NCBI GenBank assembly: GCA_905209455.1 | Contig: CAJLTA010000002.1 | Span: 1 to 64,000 of the forward strand | DNA length: 64,000 nucleotides | Reading direction: 5' to 3' | From: an uncultured Collinsella sp. | GTDB taxonomy: Bacteria > Actinomycetota > Coriobacteriia > Coriobacteriales > Coriobacteriaceae | Part shown: one piece after another, positions 6,978 to 13,935 of the stretch | Layout of the letters: the number at the start of each line of letters is the position of its first letter | How positions within the stretch are numbered: the first letter of the stretch is position 1 | Notes under the pieces: generated by a model | The model's database searches: none | Told to the model about the DNA's origin: nothing | The model's input: the letters and a program-made list of their open reading frames with translations, nothing else | Position numbers and translations under genes: made by a program

Positions 6978-8354
6978 CTACTCCTCCACGGCCTGCGTGC
7001 CGGCAGCACGGGCCAAATCATCGATTGCCAGGGTGTCGGCGCTCAGAGCGCGATGACGGCCATCGAGCGCGGGATCGCCCGCCTGCTCCACGGCCAGCGA
7101 CTCGCCGGTACGCATGCACCACGCGGCGCGACGACCCCAGACCAGCGCCTCGAGCAGGCTGTTTGATGCAAGGCGATTCTTGCCGTGAACGCCATTGCAA
7201 GCCGTCTCGCCCGCGGCGTAGAGCTCTGGCATCGAAGTGCGGCCGTCCTTATCGACCCATACGCCGCCCATAAAGTAGTGCTGCGTGGGCGTAACGGGAA
7301 TGGGCTCGTCCAAGATGTCGCGACCGTCCTCCAGGCAGCGCGCGCGAATGTTGGCAAAGTGCCCGGTCACCACATCGCGCTCGACGGGGGCAAAACTCAG
7401 CCACTCGTGCTCGGCACCGTCCTGCTTCATCTGCTCGCGAATAGCGGCGGCGACCACATCGCGCGGCTGAAGCTCATCGGTAAAGCGCTCGCCGGCGGCG
7501 TTGAGCAAAATCGCGCCCTCGCCGCGGCAACTCTCGCTGATCAGGAAGGTGCGACCCGGCTGCGGCGAGAACAGTCCCGTGGGGTGAATCTGCACGTAGT
7601 CCAGATGCTCCATCTTAATGCCATGCTCCTGAGCGATGTAGCAGGCATCGCCCGTGAGCTGCGGGTAGTTGGTCGAATGGTCGTATACGCCGCCGATGCC
7701 GCCCGTTGCCCACAGCGTGTGGCGGGCATGGATCTTAAACGGCTCGCCGGCATGCGCGCCCTCGGCGGTATTTACCAGCTCGTCGGCGGGACGAACCGAG
7801 TTGTTCTCGTCCACGGGAACGGCGACGACGCCGGTGCACACCGTGGCACCGTCACGCTCGCCCGTTAGGATGTCGGTCATGGCCACGTGCTCCAAAAGCT
7901 GCACGTTATCCAGCTTGCGAACGGCCTGGAGCAGCTTGGTCGTGATCTCCTTGCCGGTAATATCGGCATGGAAGGCGATGCGCGGACGGCTGTGCGCGCC
8001 CTCGCGGGTAAAGTTGAGGCTGCCGTCGGCCTTGCGCTCAAAATCCACGCCCATGGCCAGCAGGTCGTTGATGACCGAGCGGCTCGAGCGGATCATGATG
8101 TCGACGCTCTCGCGGCGGTTCTCGTAATGACCGGCGTGCATGGTGTCCTCAAAGAAGGCATCGTAGTCCGAGCCTTCGGGCAGCACGCAAATGCCGCCCT
8201 GCGCGAGCATCGAATCGCACTCATCGACCGAGCCCTTGGAGAGCATGATCACGCGCGTGCTCGTCGGCAGGTTGAGAGCTGCGTACAGGCCCGCCACGCC
8301 GCAGCCGGCAATAACGACGTCGCACTCCATGTCGGGGTATTGTTTGGTTTTCAC
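6978..8354 (-). CDS. nadB: L-aspartate oxidase, short form
   Basis: 458 aa from a GTG at 8354 with a GGGAGAGG ribosome site; the longer in-frame extension has no protein-like character. The N-terminal FAD-binding fold has DVVIAGCGVAGLYAALNL. Catalytic-region motifs include HSRPRIAFHADITGKEI, GGIGGVYDHSTNYPQ and the FAD loop near NRLASNSLLEALVWGRRAA. It oxidises aspartate to iminoaspartate for NadA. E. coli NadB has about 540 residues; this one stops about 40 residues after the last FAD motif and so lacks most of the C-terminal helical domain. Operon context argues against its being a fumarate reductase. Confidence 0.9.
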   Translation of the reverse strand: MKTKQYPDMECDVVIAGCGVAGLYAALNLPTSTRVIMLSKGSVDECDSMLAQGGICVLPEGSDYDAFFEDTMHAGHYENRRESVDIMIRSSRSVINDLLAMGVDFERKADGSLNFTREGAHSRPRIAFHADITGKEITTKLLQAVRKLDNVQLLEHVAMTDILTGERDGATVCTGVVAVPVDENNSVRPADELVNTAEGAHAGEPFKIHARHTLWATGGIGGVYDHSTNYPQLTGDACYIAQEHGIKMEHLDYVQIHPTGLFSPQPGRTFLISESCRGEGAILLNAAGERFTDELQPRDVVAAAIREQMKQDGAEHEWLSFAPVERDVVTGHFANIRARCLEDGRDILDEPIPVTPTQHYFMGGVWVDKDGRTSMPELYAAGETACNGVHGKNRLASNSLLEALVWGRRAAWCMRTGESLAVEQAGDPALDGRHRALSADTLAIDDLARAAGTQAVEE

Positions 8355-8372
8355 AGGAATCCTCTCCCTTGT

Positions 8373-8407
8373 AATGTGGCATAAGGGACTGCCCCTCATG
8401 TCACATT
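8373..8407 (-). promoter_or_regulatory. Hairpin between nadA and nadB
   Basis: Arms AATGTGGCATAAGGG (8373-8387) and CCCTCATGTCACATT (8393-8407) pair over 15 positions, with two wobble or mismatched pairs depending on the strand, and a 5-nt loop. It fills the 56-bp nadA-nadB gap and lies just upstream of the nadB ribosome site. There is no T-run, so it is more likely an mRNA-processing or translation element than a terminator. Confidence 0.5.
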
Positions 8408-8410
8408 GTT

Positions 8411-9436
8411 CTAGCGCGCTGCGTACTCGAGCATACGGTCGAGCGTAAGTTTTGCCTGGTCGGCAGCCTCGTCCGACACACCGATCTGCACCTCGCCCTC
8501 GCCCGTCTCCAGGCAGCGCACGAGCTTTTCGAGCGTGATGAGATCCATGTTGACGCAGGTGGGCTGCACCGCGGGGAAGTAGAACTTCTTGCCGGTGCCC
8601 TGGCAGCGGCGCTCGAGCTCGTAGAGCACGCCGCAGACCGTCACGATAATGAACTCGCTCGCGTCGGACTCCTCGGCGTACTTGATGATGCCGGCGGTGG
8701 AGCCGATGTAGTCGGCCTCGGCCAGGACGTCGGCCTTGCACTCAGGATGCGCCAGCACGAGCGCGTCGGGGTGGGCCTCCGTCGCGTCGACGATCTGCTC
8801 GACGGTGATAATGTGATGGCGCGGGCAGTAGCCGTTGTTGAGGATGATGTGCTTTTGCGGCACCTGCTCGGCTACGAAGCGGCCCAGGTTTTGGTCGGGA
8901 ATGAACAGGATATGCTGCTGCGGCAGCTCGGACACGATCTTGACGGCATTGGAGCTGGTGACGCACACGTCGCTCCAGCTCTTGATCTCGACCGTGGAGT
9001 TGACGTAGCACACCACGGCCAGGTCGTCGCCGTACTCGGCGCGCGCCGCGTCGACCGTCTCGCGCTTGACCATGTGAGCCATGGGGCAGTCCGCGCCCGG
9101 CTCGGGCAGCAGCACGGTCTTAGTGGGATTGAGCAGCTTGGCGCTCTCGCCCATAAACTCCACGCCGCACAGCACGATGGTCCGCTGTGGCAGGCTCTTG
9201 GCGAGCTTGGCCAGGTAGAAGCTGTCGCCGACGTAATCGGCAACGGCTTGGACCTCGGGCGCCACGTAGTAGTGCGCCAGGATTACCGCGTCACGTTGGG
9301 TTTTTAGTTGCTGAATGGCCTCGACGAGTTCTGCGGGCACCAGTGCCACGCGCTCCGTTGCCGTCGTTGCCGATGCCAGGCCGGCCGCGATATCGCGTGC
9401 AAGCTCCGACGCATCCATGTTCGCGCTCTGTGCCAT
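8411..9436 (-). CDS. nadA: Quinolinate synthase
   Basis: 341 aa from the ATG at 9436 (GAGGGG ribosome site); a TTG codon directly precedes it. Condenses iminoaspartate with dihydroxyacetone phosphate to quinolinate, using a [4Fe-4S] cluster. Motifs seen are ILAHYYVAPEVQAVADYVGDS near residue 50, LCGVEFMGESAKLLNP, PGADCPMA, YVNSTVEIKSW, LAHPECKADV and QPTCVNM. The Cys residues in CGVEF, PEC and PTC are positioned as the cluster ligands. First gene of the NAD operon, behind a promoter buried in a large palindrome. Confidence 0.96.
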   Translation of the reverse strand: MAQSANMDASELARDIAAGLASATTATERVALVPAELVEAIQQLKTQRDAVILAHYYVAPEVQAVADYVGDSFYLAKLAKSLPQRTIVLCGVEFMGESAKLLNPTKTVLLPEPGADCPMAHMVKRETVDAARAEYGDDLAVVCYVNSTVEIKSWSDVCVTSSNAVKIVSELPQQHILFIPDQNLGRFVAEQVPQKHIILNNGYCPRHHIITVEQIVDATEAHPDALVLAHPECKADVLAEADYIGSTAGIIKYAEESDASEFIIVTVCGVLYELERRCQGTGKKFYFPAVQPTCVNMDLITLEKLVRCLETGEGEVQIGVSDEAADQAKLTLDRMLEYAAR

Positions 9437-9471
9437 CAAGGCCCCTCTCTTTTGGCGAATCTTGGGGCTTT

Positions 9472-9521
9472 AGTATGACACCTAGGTTTACAGCTGACAA
9501 GACAGCTGTAAACCTAGGTGT
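9472..9521 (-). promoter_or_regulatory. nadA promoter overlapped by a 44-bp palindrome (candidate NiaR operator)
   Basis: Perfect 19-bp arms, ACACCTAGGTTTACAGCTG (9478-9496) and its complement (9503-9521), separated by ACAAGA. Read on minus, TTGTCA (9500-9495) and CATACT (9477-9472) form a -35/-10 pair with exactly 17 bp between them. The -35 lies in the palindrome centre and the -10 beside its end. A repressor bound here would block RNA polymerase. NiaR, encoded at the operon end, is the natural candidate. Confidence 0.75.
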
Positions 9522-9728
9522 AAAGTTGAAATAAAGATTCAATCATGTGGCAGGTCCATTTTTGAACTGGCAAGCTGAGGCTAGCCGAGCTCTCGATAGC
9601 GCAGGAGGCATCTTTCGCCACCGCAATACCGCTTGGCGCGAGTTGCACGCCGTGGGGCGCAAACGGTCCGCACCTCCGCAAGCGGCGCGTGCCCGATGTG
9701 GCAAAATCGAACTACTTAAGGGGGCCGA

Positions 9729-10451
9729 ATGCTCAAGATTATTGCCTGCGACGATGACGTCGCTTTTCTAGATAGACTGCACCGAATGATCGATCGTTGG
9801 TCGACCGAGACGGGCACGGCGGTCGATGTTGCGCTCGTCACGCGCGGCGAGGACCTACTGGCCCGCCATGCCGCATCGCGCGCCGACATCATTCTGCTCG
9901 ACATGATCATGCCGCTCGTCAACGGCATGGACACCGCACGCGAATTGCGCCAGGCCGATACCGCCGTGCGCCTGGTGTTCCTCACCTCGTCGCCCGAGTT
10001 CGCACTGGAGTCCTACGAGGTCCGTGCCTTCGACTATCTGCTCAAGCCCGTGACTTACGAACGCCTGGCGCAGTTACTCGACGAGCTTTCGAGCATGCGC
10101 CCGGCGGCAACCGACGAGCTCGTGATCAAAACGTCCTTTGGCTACCACGCCCTGCGCCTGTCCGACATCGAATATGCCGAGGCGCGCAACAAGCACGTGG
10201 TCTTCCACCTGCGCGACGGACGCGATATCGAGGCACTCGAGTCGTTCCGCAGCGTCGAGGACCGCTTGGAGCAAAACGCGGTCTTCTTTAAATGCCACCG
10301 CAGCTACCAGGTCAACCTGCGCAATATCGATCACTTTGACCGCACGGACATCGTCATGCGCTCGGGCGCTTGCATCCCGCTTTCGCGCAGCTGCAAGCAG
10401 GGATTCCAAGACGCCTACTTTGCGGTGCGCTTTGAGGGTGGAAGACACTGA
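9729..10451 (+). CDS. LytTR-family response regulator
   Basis: 240 aa. The receiver domain (about 1-120) has the acidic pair CDDD, the phospho-acceptor Asp in ADIILLDMIMP and the Lys in DYLLKPVTY. The C-terminal LytTR DNA-binding domain (about 135-235) has the typical FFKCHRSYQVNLRNI. This AgrA/LytR arrangement regulates genes in response to peptide or cell-envelope signals in other Gram-positives. Its stop overlaps the start of the following kinase (TGATG), so the two form one unit. A GGGGG ribosome site precedes the ATG. Confidence 0.93.
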   Translation: MLKIIACDDDVAFLDRLHRMIDRWSTETGTAVDVALVTRGEDLLARHAASRADIILLDMIMPLVNGMDTARELRQADTAVRLVFLTSSPEFALESYEVRAFDYLLKPVTYERLAQLLDELSSMRPAATDELVIKTSFGYHALRLSDIEYAEARNKHVVFHLRDGRDIEALESFRSVEDRLEQNAVFFKCHRSYQVNLRNIDHFDRTDIVMRSGACIPLSRSCKQGFQDAYFAVRFEGGRH

Positions 10452-11727
10452 TGGTCTCCTCGGTCGAAATGATCCTTTGGGCAATCCACCACGCCACGAC
10501 GTTGCTCTTTGGCGTCTTTGCCTCGGCGGCGCTGTGCGGTATCGAGATCAACCGGCGTCATGCGCTTGAACTGGTGCTGGTCGGCGCCGTAACCGGATGC
10601 GCATTTGGCCTCGCCAATGCCGTCGGCGGAGAGCTTTTCGCCCGCCAGGTATATCCGCTCGTCGTGCATCTGCCGCTCATCATCTATTTGTGCGCGCGCT
10701 ACCGCCTGAGCCCGCTGCTTGCCGTGCTCGGCATTACGAGTGCCTATCTGAGCTGCCAGTTCAGCAATTGGATGGGCATCGCCGCATTTGCCGCAACCGA
10801 TTCTCAGATCGCGTACTATCTGGCGCGCATCGCGACCACACTCGCCGTCTTTGCCGTCCTGCTGCATTGGGCCGGCGACATCGGTCCGCGCTTGGCGATT
10901 AAAAGCACCACCGAGCTGGGCATCCTTTTAATCCTGCCGCTCGTCTATTACGTCTTTGACTATGCCACCAACGTCTACACCACGCTGTTCCACTCGGGCT
11001 CGGTGGTGACGGTTGAGTTTTTGGCCTTTGCACTCTGCGCGTTCTACCTTATGTTCCTCGCCGTCTACCTGCGTGAATACGAAGAAAAGGAAACCGCCGA
11101 GCGAGAGCGCTGGATGCTCGAAACCCGCGACAGCGCCGCCATCAAAGAGCTCGAGGCTTGGCGTCAATCTGGGCGCGAGCTGTCGATTCTGCGCCACGAC
11201 ATGCGCCACTTCCTACGCGGCCTGGCCGCTTTAATTGAGGAGGGCCACACCGACGAGGCGCTCGATCGCATCGACGAACTCTGCGAAGCCGGCGACCGCA
11301 CCGCCGTACGCCGCTTCTGCGCCAACGAGACCGTAAACATCGCGCTTTCGTCATTTAACTCGGATATCAATAGAAACGGCATTACCGCCAACCTGCGCGC
11401 CGCCGTACCCGAAACCATCCACGTAGGTGACGCCGACCTGTTTGCGTGCTCTCAAATGCCTTGGAAAACGCTATCACCGCCGCAAGCGCCGCACCCCAAG
11501 GAAAGCGATTCGTCGACCTTGACCTGCGATTAGAGGACGGCCAGCTGCTGCTGTTAGTTTCCAATACGTTTGACCGCGCGCCGCGCATGGTCGACGGCAT
11601 GCCCGTGACCCGGCATGCGGGCCACGGCTTTGGCACCAGGAGCATCAAACTTGCCGTGGAGCGCATGAATGGCAACTGTCAGTTCCGCATTAGCGGCGAT
11701 CGGTTTGAGCTGCGCGCTGTGATGTAG
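10451..11727 (+). pseudogene. GHKL sensor histidine kinase, frameshifted
   Basis: The first reading frame (10451-11533) encodes about six membrane segments (to about residue 195), a coiled coil and the phospho-acceptor region ILRHDMRHFLRGLAAL. It goes out of frame near 11445, exactly where the ATP-binding N-box should begin. The box, LSNALENAITAA, and the rest of the ATPase domain (HAGHGFGTRSIKLAVERM) continue in another frame to 11727. One missing base in GCGTG at 11444-11448 explains the break. Either the kinase is a recent pseudogene or the base is an assembly error. Partner of the LytTR regulator just upstream. Confidence 0.85.
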
Positions 11728-11791
11728 AAGTGCGGCGCCGATCTCGAGGCGCGCCTTGCCCGCCAGGCAATCGCTCGCCGGCGCCAATCCG

Positions 11792-12367
11792 CTACAGCGG
11801 AGCGGCCGCCGGGGTCAGTTGCTTGATGTATGCCCACATGCGCTGCTTAGCGGCCTTGTCGGTGAGTGCCGCCTCAAAGCCGTCGAGCGCGAGCACGCGG
11901 CGGCCCTGCACATGGGCGACCAGGCCGGGCTTGAGCATGGCGGTGTCGAAGTCATCGATCGCCACGAGCATATCGGCATAGGTCTCGCGCATGGCATCAG
12001 CCGCGTTGTTGTCGAGCAGTAGCACCGCCTCGGGGTCCAAGGCCTCAAGCGCCTCGCGGAACAGCTCGCACGGCAGAGTCTCGCCCACCGCGATCGCTCC
12101 GTCACCCACGCCGGCGACGCTTGCCAGCACGCAAAAATCCTCGGGCGCGTAGCCGATGGCCCCAAGCGCCTTGCGCAACGCCGCGCCATCCGGGCCGGCG
12201 GCAAGCTCGCCACCCGAACGCTCGGCCTCGTCCAAATCGCCTTTGACCAGCACAATCGGCGAGCACGCGTTGCCCGCGATACGCACGCCGCGACCCGCGA
12301 GCGATGCGAGCTCCTGCTCGGTCGCCTGGGCGATGGCTTCTTTTTTCTGGCTTTGTGACGTGGGCAT
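11792..12367 (-). CDS. Uracil-DNA-glycosylase-superfamily-like protein, degenerate
   Basis: 191 aa from the ATG at 12367 (GGAGAGCGC before it). The layout GDLDEAERSGGELAAGP... then FCVLAS... then LDPEAVLLLDNNAADAM resembles family 4 uracil-DNA glycosylases (the GE.PG...G.PF loop, the Y..N step, and L.P..V..LG..A). The catalytic-loop residues and the iron-sulphur cysteines of that family are not present. I infer a structural relative without glycosylase activity, or an unrelated protein that mimics the pattern. It stands alone, convergent with the frameshifted kinase and divergent from thioredoxin. Confidence 0.4.
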   Translation of the reverse strand: MPTSQSQKKEAIAQATEQELASLAGRGVRIAGNACSPIVLVKGDLDEAERSGGELAAGPDGAALRKALGAIGYAPEDFCVLASVAGVGDGAIAVGETLPCELFREALEALDPEAVLLLDNNAADAMRETYADMLVAIDDFDTAMLKPGLVAHVQGRRVLALDGFEAALTDKAAKQRMWAYIKQLTPAAAPL

Positions 12368-12407
12368 GCGCTCTCCAATCGTTTGCGTGGCCACCATTAT
12401 ATAAAAG

Positions 12408-12440
12408 AGCCGCCCGCGAGTGGTTGCTTTGCGGGCGGCT
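12408..12440. terminator. GC-rich hairpin between divergent genes
   Basis: Arms AGCCGCCCGC (12408-12417) and GCGGGCGGCT (12431-12440), with CTTTTATATAA following on the minus strand. It has terminator shape on minus, but no minus-strand gene lies to its right, so its role is unclear. TATAAT on minus at 12401-12396 could be the -10 of the gene at 11792. Confidence 0.45.
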
Positions 12441-12503
12441 GGGTATAAGCACGGTCGTACTGAGTTTTACGCGGCCGGACCGCGTCGCATTATGGAGGTC
12501 ACC

Positions 12504-12824
12504 ATGGCTGACATTAATCAGATTACCCCCGAGAACTTCGATTCCATCGTTAACGACAGTCTGCCCGTGCTGGTCGATTTTTGGGCACCGTGGTGCGGGC
12601 CCTGTCGATCCCTCTCGCCCATCGTTGACGAGGTTGCCGATGAGCTGGCGGGCAAGCTTGCCGTTGCCAAATGCAACGTCGACGACAACCAGGACCTGGC
12701 CATGAAGTATGGCGTCATGAGCATCCCCACGCTGATTGTGTTTAAGAACGGCGAGGAGATTGACCGCTCGGTTGGCGCTCTGCCCAAGGCGAGGCTGCAG
12801 GCGCTGCTGGAGAAGCATCTGTAA
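12504..12824 (+). CDS. trxA: Thioredoxin
   Basis: 106 aa from the ATG at 12504 with a GGAGG ribosome site; the longer frame from 12420 begins inside the hairpin and is rejected. Contains the active site FWAPWCGPCRSLSPI with the redox pair CGPC, the conserved cis-proline in MSIPTLIVFKNG and the C-terminal helix. It is a cytoplasmic protein-disulphide reductase. No thioredoxin reductase is next to it. Confidence 0.96.
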   Translation: MADINQITPENFDSIVNDSLPVLVDFWAPWCGPCRSLSPIVDEVADELAGKLAVAKCNVDDNQDLAMKYGVMSIPTLIVFKNGEEIDRSVGALPKARLQALLEKHL

Positions 12825-12946
12825 TACGCTTGTTACATGGTGCCGTCTGCCTGCCGTCCATGAGCGCTTTTGCACCGCTCGCCGGACTTCTGGATGCACC
12901 AAGTGCAACCACGGATAGTATGGTAGTCACAAACAGCCCCCGGTGA

Positions 12947-12981
12947 ACGGGTGCGGGTCGCACAGACTCGCACCCGTTTTC
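12947..12981 (+). terminator. Terminator downstream of thioredoxin
   Basis: ACGGGTGCG (12947-12955) pairs with CGCACCCGT (12969-12977), followed by TTTTCTT. It lies about 120 bp past the trxA stop. Confidence 0.75.
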
Positions 12982-13055
12982 TTATGCAGCTGCGCACAGA
13001 GCGGGCGTAGTAAAATCTGAACCACTGAACTGCCCCATACAAAAGGAGATTTTCC

Positions 13056-13304
13056 ATGCATGACGTCGGAATGAACATGAGCCAGCTTGCCATGAGCGTC
13101 AAGCAGGTCGACGACACCATCGAGCTCGCTCACGAGTGGAGCCATCAGCTGCTGCATGCGACCGAGAATTTTGACATGGAGCGCATCGGCGCCAAGCTCG
13201 AGGCCGCCATGGCCGCGCTCCACGAGGCGCATGACGCGCTCGAGGGCTACGAGGAAGCCATCGAGGCCGACCACAACTCCGTCGGCTCCGTGAAGCTGGT
13301 GTAA
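13056..13304 (+). CDS. Small acidic helical protein upstream of nikR
   Basis: 82 aa, start preceded by AAAAGGAGATTTTCC. I do not recognise the family. It is predicted all-helical and rich in Glu, Ala and His: a His-bearing segment (IELAHEWSHQLLHATENF, about 22-39) and a heptad-like C-terminal half. nikR follows one base later and lacks a clear ribosome site of its own, so the two are probably translationally coupled. A role in nickel binding or in assisting NikR is conceivable but not shown. Confidence 0.75.
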   Translation: MHDVGMNMSQLAMSVKQVDDTIELAHEWSHQLLHATENFDMERIGAKLEAAMAALHEAHDALEGYEEAIEADHNSVGSVKLV

Positions 13305-13305
13305 G

Positions 13306-13818
13306 GTGGCCGAACACGAGCACGGCTGCGGGTACGAGCACGAGCACCCGCACGGGGCGGACGGTGACGCGGGCTGCCACTGTAGTGGCTCCGGCTCCGA
13401 GCTGGTCCGTTTTTCGGTTACCGCACCCGACGACCTGCTGCGCCGTTTTGACGAGCAGATCGCACGCCGCGGCGACGTGGCCAACCGATCCGAGGCCGTG
13501 CGCGACCTGATTCGCGCCTCGATCGCCAAAGAGCAGATGCGCACGCCCGATGAGCATGTTATCGGGTCGCTCACCATGATCTACGACCACCATACCGGCG
13601 ACCTGACGGGCCGCCTGGACGAGGTGCAGCACGACTACACCGACGAGATCGTATCGACCATGCACGTGCATCTGGATCACCACAACTGCTTGGAGATTCT
13701 GGCGCTCAAGGGTCGCGGCGAGCGCGTCTACGAACTAGCCGACCGTCTGCTGGGCCTGCGCGGCGTTAAGCACGGCGAGCTCACGTGCGCCGCCACCAAG
13801 CAGAGCCTGGGGCTGTAG
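13306..13818 (+). CDS. nikR: Nickel-responsive regulator NikR with His-rich N-terminus
   Basis: 170 aa from a GTG one base after the upstream stop. An unusual N-terminal extension (about 1-30) is packed with His, Cys, Glu and Asp (HEHGCGYEHEHPHG). A ribbon-helix-helix domain (VRFSVTAPDDLLRRFDEQI, about 34-75) and the C-terminal ACT-like nickel domain follow. The latter carries HVHLDHHNC, matching the His-His-His-Cys nickel site of E. coli NikR. Regulates nickel uptake or enzymes. Its position directly before hypFCDE fits control of nickel supply for hydrogenase. Confidence 0.93.
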   Translation: MAEHEHGCGYEHEHPHGADGDAGCHCSGSGSELVRFSVTAPDDLLRRFDEQIARRGDVANRSEAVRDLIRASIAKEQMRTPDEHVIGSLTMIYDHHTGDLTGRLDEVQHDYTDEIVSTMHVHLDHHNCLEILALKGRGERVYELADRLLGLRGVKHGELTCAATKQSLGL

Positions 13819-13836
13819 CGGAATTTCCCGCAGCGC

Positions 13837-13917
13837 ACCTGCCAAAAAGGGACAGGTTTGTTTTGGCAGGTTTAGAAGTTTTACCTACCAAAACAAACCT
13901 GTCCTTTTTTGGTCGGT
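13837..13917. repeat. Head-to-head pair of GGGAC-loop palindromes
   Basis: Two inverted copies of the same small hairpin. The first has arms ACCTGCCAAAA and TTTTGGCAGGT around a loop containing GGGACAGGTTTG. The second has arms ACCTACCAAAA and TTTTGGTCGGT around the complementary loop. Together they form a roughly 30-bp-arm hairpin between nikR and hypF, which could also terminate nikR transcription. Confidence 0.75.
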
Positions 13918-13935
13918 TTTGATGAGGGGTGTCGC

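Noticed and set aside
9547..9771. 74-codon plus-strand frame before the LytTR regulator
   Set aside because: Overlaps the regulator start in another frame and shows no protein-like features.
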